Shown in pieces: positions 36,654 through 50,100 of a DNA stretch of 64,000 nt. Under the pieces are notes generated by a model. The model ran no database searches. It was given only the letters and a program-made list of their open reading frames with translations, and was not told where the DNA came from. The stretch's first letter is position 1. Each line of letters opens with the position of its first letter. This DNA is from Arthrobacter sp. B6 (lineage in GTDB: Bacteria > Actinomycetota > Actinomycetes > Actinomycetales > Micrococcaceae), in the NCBI RefSeq assembly GCF_001663775.1, contig NZ_KV467169.1, forward strand, positions 130,343-194,342. Direction: 5' to 3'. A program made the position numbers and the translations under genes.

Positions 36654-37750
36654 AAATAATCGTCGATGCCCGCTTCACCCGGACCGACCACCACGACGGA
36701 ATCAGCCGCTACGGCGCCAGCCTGATAGCGGCAACATCAAAGATCGCCGACGTGTCCATGCTTATCAGCGACCCCCGGCAGCTCGCCCTGCTCCCCGACG
36801 TTCCCTACACGCTGATCAACAGCCCGCTCTCCCCCACGGAACTCTTCGTGGCGCGCAGGATCAACCCGCTCGGCGCGGACGTGGTGGTATGTCCCATGCA
36901 GACCATGGGCACCTGGGGCCGGAGCTACGGGCTGGTCCTGACCCTGCATGACCTCATCTACTACGAGCACCCCGCACCTCCCGCGTTCCTGCCCGCCCCG
37001 ATACGGGTTCTTTGGCGTCTGTACCACAAGGCGTTCTGGCCACAGCGGCTCCTGCTCAACAGGGCAGACATCGTGGCCACCATCAGCAGCACCACCGAGG
37101 CGCTGATGGCCAAACACCGGCTCACCAGCCGCCCCGTCCGGATCATCAGCAACGCGCCCCAACCTGACCAGGAACCGCGCGACGAGGCCGCCGGGGCCGA
37201 GCGCTCGCTCGTCTACATGGGCTCCTTCATGCCTTACAAGAACGTGGAAACCATGGTGGCCGGCATGGCCGAACTGCCGGACTTCACCCTGCATCTGCTG
37301 AGCAGGATCACCCCGCAGCGCAGGGCCGAGCTGGAAATTATGGTTCCCCCGGGTGCCAAAGTGGTGTTCCACAACGGCGTAACCGACGACGAGTACGCCA
37401 CCTTGCTCAAGCGCGCCACTGCACTGGTGAGCCTCTCCCGGGCCGAGGGCTATGGGCTGCCCCTCGTGGAGGCCATGGCGCTGGGGACGCCGGTCATTGC
37501 CAGCGACATCCCCATCTTCCGCGAAGTGGGCGGCGACGCCGCGTCCTACGTAGACCCTGGCTCAGCCTCAGGCTTTGCTGCCGCCGTGAAGGAACTCGGC
37601 AACGATGACCACTGGCAGGAGGTGTCGCGCCAGTCCGTCGCGCGGGCCGCGGAGTTCAGCTGGGATGAATCCGCCAGGCAGCTGGTTGACGTGGCGCATG
37701 ACATCAAGGTGATGCGATCACGCCTGAAACGGCCGACCTTTCCAACCTAA
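36650..37750 (+). CDS. Glycosyltransferase (GT4/family 1 type)
   Basis: 366 residues of GT-B fold: N-terminal acceptor half beginning KIIVDARFTRTDHHDGISRYG and a C-terminal donor half with the E-x7-E motif EGYGLPLVEAMALGTPVIAS (about 263-282). Such enzymes transfer sugars from nucleotide-sugar donors with retention. Closest in appearance to mannosyl- or glucosyltransferases of wall and glycolipid synthesis, but the acceptor is unknown. GTG start overlapping the hydrolase stop. Its stop overlaps the convergent priA stop by four bases. Confidence 0.86.
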   Translation: MKIIVDARFTRTDHHDGISRYGASLIAATSKIADVSMLISDPRQLALLPDVPYTLINSPLSPTELFVARRINPLGADVVVCPMQTMGTWGRSYGLVLTLHDLIYYEHPAPPAFLPAPIRVLWRLYHKAFWPQRLLLNRADIVATISSTTEALMAKHRLTSRPVRIISNAPQPDQEPRDEAAGAERSLVYMGSFMPYKNVETMVAGMAELPDFTLHLLSRITPQRRAELEIMVPPGAKVVFHNGVTDDEYATLLKRATALVSLSRAEGYGLPLVEAMALGTPVIASDIPIFREVGGDAASYVDPGSASGFAAAVKELGNDDHWQEVSRQSVARAAEFSWDESARQLVDVAHDIKVMRSRLKRPTFPT

Positions 37751-39969
37751 AGGACGTCCACGCCGTCAAGGCGGAGCTGGACTGGTTCCTCGCTCCTTTT
37801 GGCCGCTGCGGCGGCACGGGCGGCACGAAGGACCCGGGTCACCGTCGCCGCCTGCCCGTAGGGGAAGAACAGCAGTGTGCGGACGTCCTCGCCAACGCGC
37901 TGCGGGCCGGCTGCGCCCACCAGCAGGACCGGCGCCGGTCCTGCCGTCCGGAGCGCCACTCCGGCTGCTTCCAGCTGCTTTTCGACACCCGCGGTGAAAT
38001 GCACGACGGCGGTGCGCGGGCCGGTGACGGATGCGATCCGTACCGCCGGGGGCAACTGGAGTTCCACCCGCAGCGCCAGTTCGCGCTGGGCATAGCCGGC
38101 GGGATCCCAGCGCAGCAAAGCTCCCACCGCCGCCGTATCCGCTGCAGTGATCACCACGAGGCCACCTTCGGAGGCCGGTCGCACCAGGGCTGCCGCATTG
38201 AACCAGCGCCGGACCGTGTCCTCCCCCGCACGGAGGTTTTCGCGGCGGAGCAAGGAGTCGCCGTCGAGGAGCAGTGCCGCGGCGTACCCGCCGTCCGCCA
38301 CCGGCTCGGCTCCCACCGTGGCGACCACCAGGGCTTTCGCGTTGCCAACCTCCGTCTTGACGTGGTCCCCGGAGGAGGTGACCACCGCCTTGCCGGGGAA
38401 CGCCCTGCCCAATTCCTCGGCCGTCCGCATTACGCCGGTGGCGCCTTTTCGAAGCCGGCGTCCGCCGCAGTGGCTGCAGTGCCAGTCCGGGGCAGGGGTG
38501 GAGCACCAGCGGCACTGGGGCATGGCGGCGCTCCCGCTGGCACCGGCGACGGCCAAGGGCCCCTGGCACGATCCGCAGCGCGCTGCTTCGCGGCAGGTTT
38601 CGCAGGCCAGCGACGGTGCGTAGCCGGCACGTGCCACCTGGACCAGGACAGGGCCGCGTTCCAGGCCGTCCTTGGCGGCGCGCCAGGCCGCACCGGGCAG
38701 CCGCGCGATCCGGGCCAGCGGGTCTCGTTCCTGTTCAAAGCTGTCAGCCGTGTTCAGCACCCTGGGCACGGTGGAGCGTATGGCAGTGCGTTCGGCGTCC
38801 ACGGGCGTGGCCCAGCCGGTTTCCACCAGCCGCTGCACTTCGGTGCTGCGGGTGTGGGCCGCCATCAGGCAGGCAGTGCCCTCCTGGCCGGCGCGCAGCA
38901 GCAGGACATCGCGGGTATGCGCGTAGGGGGCACGCTGCTCGATATGAAGGTCATTGCCATCGTCCCAGCAGGCCACGAGGCCAAGATCGCGGACAGGCGC
39001 GAACGCTGCCGACCTGGTGCCTATGGCCACCCGCGCGGAACCGTCCAGCACACGCAGGAAGTTCCGGTACCGCGGCGTGGGGCCGTCATCGGCGGTCAGG
39101 CGCGCGATGTCGCCGACAGGCAAGAGCACTGCCAGCGCCTGTTCGAGCCGGTCCAGGTCCCGGTGGTCGGGAACCACTACGACGGCACCACGGCCGGACG
39201 CACGGACGGCGGCGACTGCTTCCGCGACCAGTCGGGGCCATGCCGCCCGCCCGAAGCCCTGGAGCGGGCTGAACACCGCGTGCGGGGAACCGCCGTCCTT
39301 CAGGTGCCGGAGAAAGGCTTCGCCGTTGCGGTAGGCATCCCACCCGGCGGACCCTGCGGACCCAGCCGTGCCAGCGGCCGTGCCGGCGGAGGCAGCAGCC
39401 GTGCCGCGTGTGGGGCGGGCAGCTGTGTCAGCGCCGGTGGGTTCGGCGGTTTCGGACGCCGGCCGGGCAGCCTCCGGGACTGTTGCCCCAGCCCCGGAGG
39501 GCCGGGCCAGGAACTCCTTTTCAAGCCTGGCGACGCGCGGCGGAACCGCGGCGCGCAGCACATCGCTGACGGTCCCCGCATAACGGGCGGCAACGGCGGA
39601 GGCCAGATCCCGGACAGCCGGCGTGAGGACCGGCACCGGGGAAATGACCTTGTGCAGCGGGACCAGGATATGGCCGGCGTCGGATTCCGCCGCGCGTTCC
39701 ATGATGAAGCCGCCCAGTTCCTGGCCATTGAACTTGACCTTGACCCGCACGCCGGCCTGGGCAGCATCATCGAGATCGGCAGGGACGCTGTAGTCAAACG
39801 GGCGGTCCAGGTGGGGAAGCGGCGATTCCACCAGCACCCTGGCGACCGGGAGGCGTGCTGCCAGCGGAGGCCCGGCCTGCGGCGTGCGTGGCGGGAATCC
39901 CTGGAGCAGGGACATCTGCACGGCAGCAGGGACGTCAGGCTCTGCCTGGACAGCCTTGTCTGATGCCAT
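37747..39969 (-). CDS. priA: Primosomal protein N' (PriA), helicase-motif-less actinobacterial form
   Basis: Replication-restart protein. From the ATG at 39969 (AAGGGG eight bases upstream) it is 740 residues. The 3'-DNA-binding N-terminal domain and the zinc-binding region with four CxxC pairs (CETC, CGSC, CRWC, CSHC) are present. The Walker A GKT and DEEH box of E. coli PriA are absent: the equivalent positions read SPLQGFGRAAW and ACWDDGNDLH. This loss is known for actinobacterial PriA, which is not thought to be a helicase. An Ala/Thr/Gly-rich insertion (about 180-215) interrupts the N-terminal half. Downstream of metK by 152 bases. Confidence 0.9.
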   Translation of the reverse strand: MASDKAVQAEPDVPAAVQMSLLQGFPPRTPQAGPPLAARLPVARVLVESPLPHLDRPFDYSVPADLDDAAQAGVRVKVKFNGQELGGFIMERAAESDAGHILVPLHKVISPVPVLTPAVRDLASAVAARYAGTVSDVLRAAVPPRVARLEKEFLARPSGAGATVPEAARPASETAEPTGADTAARPTRGTAAASAGTAAGTAGSAGSAGWDAYRNGEAFLRHLKDGGSPHAVFSPLQGFGRAAWPRLVAEAVAAVRASGRGAVVVVPDHRDLDRLEQALAVLLPVGDIARLTADDGPTPRYRNFLRVLDGSARVAIGTRSAAFAPVRDLGLVACWDDGNDLHIEQRAPYAHTRDVLLLRAGQEGTACLMAAHTRSTEVQRLVETGWATPVDAERTAIRSTVPRVLNTADSFEQERDPLARIARLPGAAWRAAKDGLERGPVLVQVARAGYAPSLACETCREAARCGSCQGPLAVAGASGSAAMPQCRWCSTPAPDWHCSHCGGRRLRKGATGVMRTAEELGRAFPGKAVVTSSGDHVKTEVGNAKALVVATVGAEPVADGGYAAALLLDGDSLLRRENLRAGEDTVRRWFNAAALVRPASEGGLVVITAADTAAVGALLRWDPAGYAQRELALRVELQLPPAVRIASVTGPRTAVVHFTAGVEKQLEAAGVALRTAGPAPVLLVGAAGPQRVGEDVRTLLFFPYGQAATVTRVLRAARAAAAAKRSEEPVQLRLDGVDVL

Positions 39970-40121
39970 GGCGGCTACCCCTTCAGCATCCGGCGGCGGG
40001 TCAGGACGGTTATTCCCGGGCATTCACACCGGGAGTTCCTGACTGGACACAACCAGCCAACCACCTGGTCCTGACATTTTCGGCCGGGCCCCAGGCAGAC
40101 GGACTGGGTGGGTGATGAACG

Positions 40122-41357
<1,236 letters not shown>

Positions 41358-41432
41358 TCAACTACCTTACTGGTTGGGAATCGGACGCCCGGCAGCGTGT
41401 GTCCCCGTGCTAAGGAAACGTGCCGTGTTCCG

Positions 41433-42677
41433 TCAGGCGCGGGGCGAAACGTGGTTCAGCTCATAGCCGATCCGGTTGATGACGGCGGCCGAGACTTCGG
41501 TTTTCGATCCGGAAGCTTCTTGGGGTTCGGAGCCGGAACGCGACAGGATGACCACGGCGTTGGTGTCCTGTCCAAACACTTTGTCCGTGCCCACATGGTT
41601 AACCACCAGGAGATCGCAGCCCTTTCGCCTGAGCTTCGCTTCGGCGTACGCCAGGACATCAGCCTCGCCGTCACCGGTCTCGGCGGCGAAACCCACGATG
41701 AGCTGGCTGCGGCGGACCTGGTCTTCGGCCGCGTCCCGTACTTCCACCAGTTCCTGCAGGATGTCGGGATTGCGGACCAGCGAGATGACGGGGTCGGCGG
41801 CGTCGTCGCGCTTCTTGATTTTTGTGCCGGAAATCTCGGCTGGACGGAAGTCGGCCACAGCCGCGGCCATAATCACGACGTCGGAATCGGCTGCCGCCGC
41901 CAGCGCGGCTTCCCGAAGCTGCAGGGCAGTCTCAACCGCCACGACCTCGACTCCGGCGGGCGGGGGAACTTCCATATGTGCGGCCAGCAGCCGGACGGAG
42001 GCCCCGGCGTTCCGGGCGGCGACGGCGAGGGCGACGCCCTGCTTGCCGGATGAACGGTTGCCCAAAAACCGCACCGGGTCCAGGGGTTCCCGGGTGCCGC
42101 CTGCGCTGATGGTGACAGTCTTCCCCGCGAGCGGGAGCTGATAGTCGGACCTGCCCTGGGTCAGGGCTATGGCGGCGTCGAAGATGGCTTCCGGCTCGGG
42201 CAGGCGTCCGGGGCCTGAGTCGGAACCGGTGAGCCGTCCGGTGGCGGGCTCCAGCACGGCGGCGCCCCGCCCCCTGAGGGTTTCCACGTTGGCGCGGGTT
42301 GCGGCGTGTTGCCACATCTCCGTGTGCATGGCCGGGGCAAAGAGCACCGGGCCCCTGGCCATCAGGAGGGTGTTGGTCAGGAGGTCGTTGGCCTGCCCTG
42401 TCGCGGCACGGGCCAGCAGGTCCGCGGTGGCCGGTGCCACCACGATCAGGTCGGCTTCATGGCCCAGCCGGACATGGTTGACCTGGTGGACGTCGTCGAA
42501 GACGCTGTTGCTGACGGGATGCCCGGACAGGGCCTCCCACGTTGCAACTCCCACAAAGCGGGTGGCCGCTTCGGTGGGAATCACCGTGACGTCATGGCCG
42601 GCTTCAGTAAAAAGCCGGAGGAGCGATGCCACCTTGTAGGCGGCAATCCCTCCCCCGACTCCGAGGACTATGCGCAC
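41433..42677 (-). CDS. coaBC: Bifunctional phosphopantothenoylcysteine decarboxylase/phosphopantothenate--cysteine ligase
   Basis: Two-step coenzyme A enzyme of 414 residues. The N-terminal CoaC flavoprotein decarboxylase (about 1-185) has the FMN-linked opening VLGVGGGIAAYK and AMHTEMW. The C-terminal CoaB ligase (about 186-410) has TISAGGTREPLDPVRFLGNR and AAVADFRP. GTG start. It lies 31 bases downstream of rpoZ. Confidence 0.95.
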   Translation of the reverse strand: MRIVLGVGGGIAAYKVASLLRLFTEAGHDVTVIPTEAATRFVGVATWEALSGHPVSNSVFDDVHQVNHVRLGHEADLIVVAPATADLLARAATGQANDLLTNTLLMARGPVLFAPAMHTEMWQHAATRANVETLRGRGAAVLEPATGRLTGSDSGPGRLPEPEAIFDAAIALTQGRSDYQLPLAGKTVTISAGGTREPLDPVRFLGNRSSGKQGVALAVAARNAGASVRLLAAHMEVPPPAGVEVVAVETALQLREAALAAAADSDVVIMAAAVADFRPAEISGTKIKKRDDAADPVISLVRNPDILQELVEVRDAAEDQVRRSQLIVGFAAETGDGEADVLAYAEAKLRRKGCDLLVVNHVGTDKVFGQDTNAVVILSRSGSEPQEASGSKTEVSAAVINRIGYELNHVSPRA

Positions 42678-42708
42678 GTGACCTCCGTCAACAGGCAGTC
42701 TGTGTAAC

Positions 42709-42969
42709 TTACTCTGTGGCTTCGATTGGCGTCGAAACGAGCTTGCCTTCGTTGATCTCGCGCAGGGCGATGGACAGCGACTTCTCGTTCAGCTTGGTGT
42801 CGACCAGCGGGCCGACGTACTCGAACAGGCCCTCGTGCAGCTGGGCGTAGTAAGCGTTGATCTGACGTGCACGCTTGGCACCGAAGATCACCAGGCCGTA
42901 CTTGGAGTCGGCTGCCTCAAGCAGCGAGTCGATCGGCGGGTTGATGATGCCTTCAAGGTTCGTGGACAC
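42709..42969 (-). CDS. rpoZ: DNA-directed RNA polymerase subunit omega
   Basis: 86-residue omega subunit that helps assemble the beta' subunit of RNA polymerase, with the core [16 protein letters not shown] start. It lies 39 bases after gmk; the gmk-rpoZ-coaBC order is conserved across many bacteria. Confidence 0.96.
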   Translation of the reverse strand: MSTNLEGIINPPIDSLLEAADSKYGLVIFGAKRARQINAYYAQLHEGLFEYVGPLVDTKLNEKSLSIALREINEGKLVSTPIEATE

Positions 42970-43008
42970 GAATTCTCCAAATTCTAACGGGCCGACTGCT
43001 ACCTGCTG

Positions 43009-43581
43009 CTAGTGCGGGTGCGGTGTCAGCCCCATGAGTGAAACAAGCTCGTCCGCTGCCCGGCGAACGTCATCATTGATGACGGTGTGGTCAAACTCCG
43101 GTTCAGCGGCAAGTTCTAGTTTAGCGGTTTCCAGCCTCTGCTGCTGTTCCTCCGCCGTTTCGGTGCCCCGGCCTACCAGCCGGCGCACCATTTCGTCCCA
43201 GCTCGGCGGCGCGAGGAAGACGAATTGGGCGTCCGGGACCGCCGCCTTGACCTGCCGGGCGCCCTGCAGGTCAATCTCCAGCAGGACGGACCTGCCGTCG
43301 GCGATGGCTTCCTTGACGGTGCTCTTCAGGGTGCCGTAGGTGTTCTGGCCGTGGACTACGGCCCACTCCAGGAACTCCCCGGCGGCCACGAGTGACTCGA
43401 ACTCTTCCTTTGACTTGAAGAAGTAGTGGATGCCGTCCTGCTCACCCGGCCGCGGAGCCCGGGTAGTGGCCGAAACGGAAAGCCAGACTTCGGGGTAGTT
43501 ATCCCGGATGTAGGTGGACACGGTGCCTTTGCCAACAGCCGTCGGACCTGCGAGGACTGTCAGTCCCGGTTTCTTGCTCAC
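43009..43581 (-). CDS. gmk: Guanylate kinase
   Basis: ATP:GMP phosphotransferase of 190 residues. P-loop GPTAVGKGT (12-20) and the GMP-binding segment SVSATTRAPRPGEQDGIHYF are present. It lies 46 bases after mihF and before rpoZ. Confidence 0.96.
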   Translation of the reverse strand: MSKKPGLTVLAGPTAVGKGTVSTYIRDNYPEVWLSVSATTRAPRPGEQDGIHYFFKSKEEFESLVAAGEFLEWAVVHGQNTYGTLKSTVKEAIADGRSVLLEIDLQGARQVKAAVPDAQFVFLAPPSWDEMVRRLVGRGTETAEEQQQRLETAKLELAAEPEFDHTVINDDVRRAADELVSLMGLTPHPH

Positions 43582-43627
43582 GTATTCCTTTGCGGCTTCG
43601 GTTCGGATGGGCGGACCGTGGCACGCC

Positions 43628-43945
43628 CTACTTCTCGTCTATAAAATCTACCAGCGCCTGGCGCTGGTGAACGCCCAGCCCCCGGACCCGCCGTGAAGCG
43701 GCGATTCCCAACTGCTCCATGATGGCCGCAGCCCGTACCTTGCCGATGCCGGGCAGCGCTTCCAACAGCTCTGCCACGCGCATCCTGGCCAGGGCGTCGT
43801 CACCGGCCGCCGAGCTGATGATGTCGGCAGCCGAAATCTCGCCGGTCTTGAGCCGCTCTTTCGCCGCTGCCCTGGCTGCCCTGGCAGCGGCTGCCTTCTG
43901 CAGCGCGTCCGCGCGTTCCGACGCGGATAACGGTCGCAGGCTCAT
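43628..43945 (-). CDS. mihF: Actinobacterial integration host factor
   Basis: 105-residue nucleoid-associated DNA-binding protein, unrelated to the HU-like IHF of proteobacteria. It has a basic coiled N-terminal helix (ADALQKAAAARAARAAAKER) and a helix-two-turns-helix DNA-binding region (LPGIGKVRAAAIMEQLGI). The ATG at 43945 gives the usual family length; an in-frame start ten codons upstream is less likely. It is placed between the pyr operon and gmk as in mycobacteria. Confidence 0.93.
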   Translation of the reverse strand: MSLRPLSASERADALQKAAAARAARAAAKERLKTGEISAADIISSAAGDDALARMRVAELLEALPGIGKVRAAAIMEQLGIAASRRVRGLGVHQRQALVDFIDEK

Positions 43946-44030
43946 GGAGGACACCCCCGGATTCGTCGGATGCATCCAAGGCGGCCGCCATTGGACTTGT
44001 CCTGAAACCTACCCCTTGGTGCCCCGCGAA

Positions 44031-44919
44031 TCAATGGACCGACGCCCCCGGCGGCCTAGCCTTCCCGAAGCCGTCGAGCGTCCGCAGCGCGGCATCCCGG
44101 AGCCCCTGGAGGCCGGGGCCCGCGGCAAGGATGTCGCGGCTGGATGTTCCCAGCACCTGCGGGTACGCCGGGCCGAACGTCCGGCGGAGGTCGGCAGCAG
44201 TGGCACCCTGCGCCCCCAGTCCCGGCGCGAGGATGGGACCGCGGACGGCCTGCAGATCCAAGCGAAGGTCCGTCAGTGCGGAGCCCACGGTGGCGCCCAC
44301 CACCAGTCCAACGGATCCCAGGGAGCCCCCGTAGCGGCGGTTTTCCGCTGCTGCCGCCTCCGTGATCCGCCGAGCCACGGAGTCGCCTCCGCCGATGTGC
44401 TGGACGGATGCCCCCTCCGGGTTGGACGTCAGGGCGAGGACAAACACACCGCGGCCGTATTCGGCCGCGAGGTCCAGCGCCGGGCGGAGGGACTCGAACC
44501 CGAGGTAGGGGCTGAGTGTCACGGAGTCGGCGGCCAGCAGTGACCCGTCCCGCAGCCAGGCGTCCGCATAGGCAGCCATGGTGGAGCCGATGTCGCCGCG
44601 CTTGGCATCAGCAATGGTGAGGACTGCTTCATCCCGGGCGGCGGCCAGGACTTCCTCGAGGACCGCCATCCCGGCCGAGCCGTGGCGTTCGTAGAGCGCC
44701 ACCTGCGGCTTCACCGCGGCAGCGAGCGAACCCACAGCTTCCAGTACCGTCAGCGAAAAGCGCCGGAGCCCGGCGGCGTCGTCGTCCAGGCCCCAGCTCT
44801 TCAGGAGCGCAGGGTGCGGGTCAATGCCCACACACAGCGGGCCGCGGGCGGCCATTGCCGCCCCCAGCCGGGAGCCGAAGGACTCCCGGCCGGGGGCACC
44901 GGTCACATCGGATCCGGCG

Positions 44920-44927
<8 letters not shown>
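44031..44927 (-). CDS. pyrF: Orotidine 5'-phosphate decarboxylase
   Basis: Last step of UMP synthesis. 298 residues, the type 2 family usual in actinobacteria, with the catalytic motif [10 protein letters not shown] (Lys109). The ATG at 44927 overlaps the carB stop by eight bases; the same frame stays open far upstream inside carB but that part is antiparallel noise. Last gene of the pyr operon. Confidence 0.94.
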
Positions 44928-48248
<3,321 letters not shown>

Positions 48249-48249
<1 letters not shown>

Positions 48250-49574
48250 TACTTCTTGTCCTCAGTCTTGTTTTCGTTTTTGTCTTCTGCGCCTGTGTTC
48301 GGCCCGTCGGTGTTTGTTCCCTCTGCGGGGTGCTTTGCGTCAACGGGGTCCTTCGACAGGTTGGCGGTCCTGCCGTCGCGGGTGCCTTCCATGAGTTCGA
48401 TGAAACGGTCGAACAGGTAGGCGGCGTCGTGCGGGCCGGCGGCCGCTTCCGGGTGGTACTGGACCGAGAACGCGGGAATGTCCAGGCACGCAAGTCCCTC
48501 CACGACGTCGTCGTTCAGGCTGACGTGGCTGACCTCGACGCGGCCGTAGCGTTCCTCGGGCGCCTGGGTGGCGCCGTCGAGCGGTGCATCCACGGCGAAC
48601 CCATGGTTCTGGGAGGTGATTTCCACTTTGCCGGTGCGGCGGTCCATGACGGGCTGGTTGATGCCGCGGTGGCCGTAGCGCAGCTTATAGGTCCCGAAGC
48701 CCAGGGCGCGGCCCAGGATCTGGTTGCCGAAGCAGATGCCGAAGTAGGGCAGCTTCTCGTCCAGGACGGAGCGCAGGAGCTTGACCTGGGCATCGGCGGT
48801 GGCGGGGTCGCCGGGGCCGTTGGACATAAAGAAGCCGTCCGGGTTGACGGCCTTGACGTCCTCGAGGGTGGCGGTGGCGGGCAGGACGTGGACGCGGACG
48901 CCGCGTTCGGCGAAGCGGACAGGGGTCATGGCCTTGATGCCAAGGTCGATGGCGGCAATGCTGAACCGGGTGTCGCCGTCCCAGCCGTGGTCCTTGGGTT
49001 CCACGACGTAGGCCTCGTCGACGCTGACTTCCTCAGCCAGCCGGGCGCCTTCCATGGGGGCGCTGGCCAGCACCGCGGCCAGGAGTTCCTTCTCGGTGGC
49101 CAGGGCGGCGTCGCCGGAGAAGATGCCGGCGCGCATCGTCTTGTGCTCGCGCAGGTGGCGTGTGATGGCGCGGGTGTCCACGCCTTGGATGCCCACGATG
49201 CCCTGTTCTACGAGTTCCTCGTCCAGGCTGCGTTCGGAGCGCCAGTTGGAGGGGCGCCGGGCGGCATCGCGGACGATGTAGCCGGCCACCCAGATGCGGC
49301 GCGACTCTGCGTCTTCGCTGTTGACGCCGGTGTTGCCAATGTGCGGCGCGGTCTGCACCACGAGCTGCCGGGCGTAGGAGGGGTCAGTGATGGTTTCCTG
49401 GTAACCGGTCATGCCGGTGGCGAAGACTGCTTCACCCAGGGCGGTGCCGGTGGCGCCGTAACTGGTGCCGCGGAAGATGCGGCCGTCTTCAAGAACGAGC
49501 GCTGCCGGCGAGGTAGGGGTGGAAACTGCTGGAGTGGCGTCCACTTTTTCTGCTGTTACTTGTGTTTCTGTCAC
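48249..49574 (-). CDS. carA: Carbamoyl-phosphate synthase small chain
   Basis: Glutaminase subunit feeding ammonia to CarB. 441 residues from the GTG at 49574, with a CPSase small-chain N-terminal domain and a class I glutamine amidotransferase domain with nucleophile Cys in [12 protein letters not shown] and His/Glu in QYHPEAAAG. The GTG has GGAAAG seven bases upstream, within the end of the preceding gene. The C-terminus carries an acidic, Lys/Asn/Asp/Thr-rich tail (last ~40 residues) not needed for catalysis. Confidence 0.95.
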
Positions 49575-49578
49575 TGTT

Positions 49579-50100
49579 TTACTTTCCACTCTGGGGATCA
49601 GTCTGGGGGGCAGCGGAGATCAATTGCTGAAGGGATTCGAAGAGGGCGGGCTTGTCTGCGGCGCGCCGGGTACGGAACCCGGTGTCCAGCTCGTGGGAGC
49701 CGAGCTTCCAGCTGAGCACCAGCAGGCCGTCCTTTTCCACGAACTTGCCGGCCATGCCGCTGTCCTGCCGCACGGCGGTGAGGTCCGCTGCCGGAATGTA
49801 GACCGCCGGTGCGCCGGATCTGTCAAAGAGGACACCGTGGGGGTAGACGGCGAGGGTCGCGTTGGTACGGATGCCGAGCCCGTGCACGGCGATCCGGTCC
49901 AGCCAGTCCCCCGCGGTGGTTGATGCGACGTACTGTCCCTCGGCCGTGTCGAGCGCCGTCCCGGGTGCTTCGGGCACCTCAGGCAGCTGTTCGACGTCGG
50001 CCTGCCGCTTGAGGCGGTTCCGCCAGCCTGTCCAGATCATCAGCAGGACGACGGCGATGATCGCCACGGTGATGAGGCCGGTGAGGAGCTTGGTGTCCAT
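49579..50100 (-). CDS. PH-like domain membrane protein of the pyr operon
   Basis: 173 residues: one N-terminal membrane segment (about 5-25) and a soluble PH-like domain (about 55-160) starting [14 protein letters not shown]. It occupies the same place, between pyrC and carA, as Rv1382 in Mycobacterium tuberculosis. Function unknown. It overlaps pyrC by one base and ends four bases before carA, so it is translated as part of the operon; a structural or anchoring role for the pathway enzymes is speculation. Confidence 0.85.
   Translation of the reverse strand: MDTKLLTGLITVAIIAVVLLMIWTGWRNRLKRQADVEQLPEVPEAPGTALDTAEGQYVASTTAGDWLDRIAVHGLGIRTNATLAVYPHGVLFDRSGAPAVYIPAADLTAVRQDSGMAGKFVEKDGLLVLSWKLGSHELDTGFRTRRAADKPALFESLQQLISAAPQTDPQSGK

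Noticed and set aside
41358..41432. Possible SAM riboswitch before metK
   Set aside because: The spacer is only 75 bases and shows no aptamer-like helices; no support.
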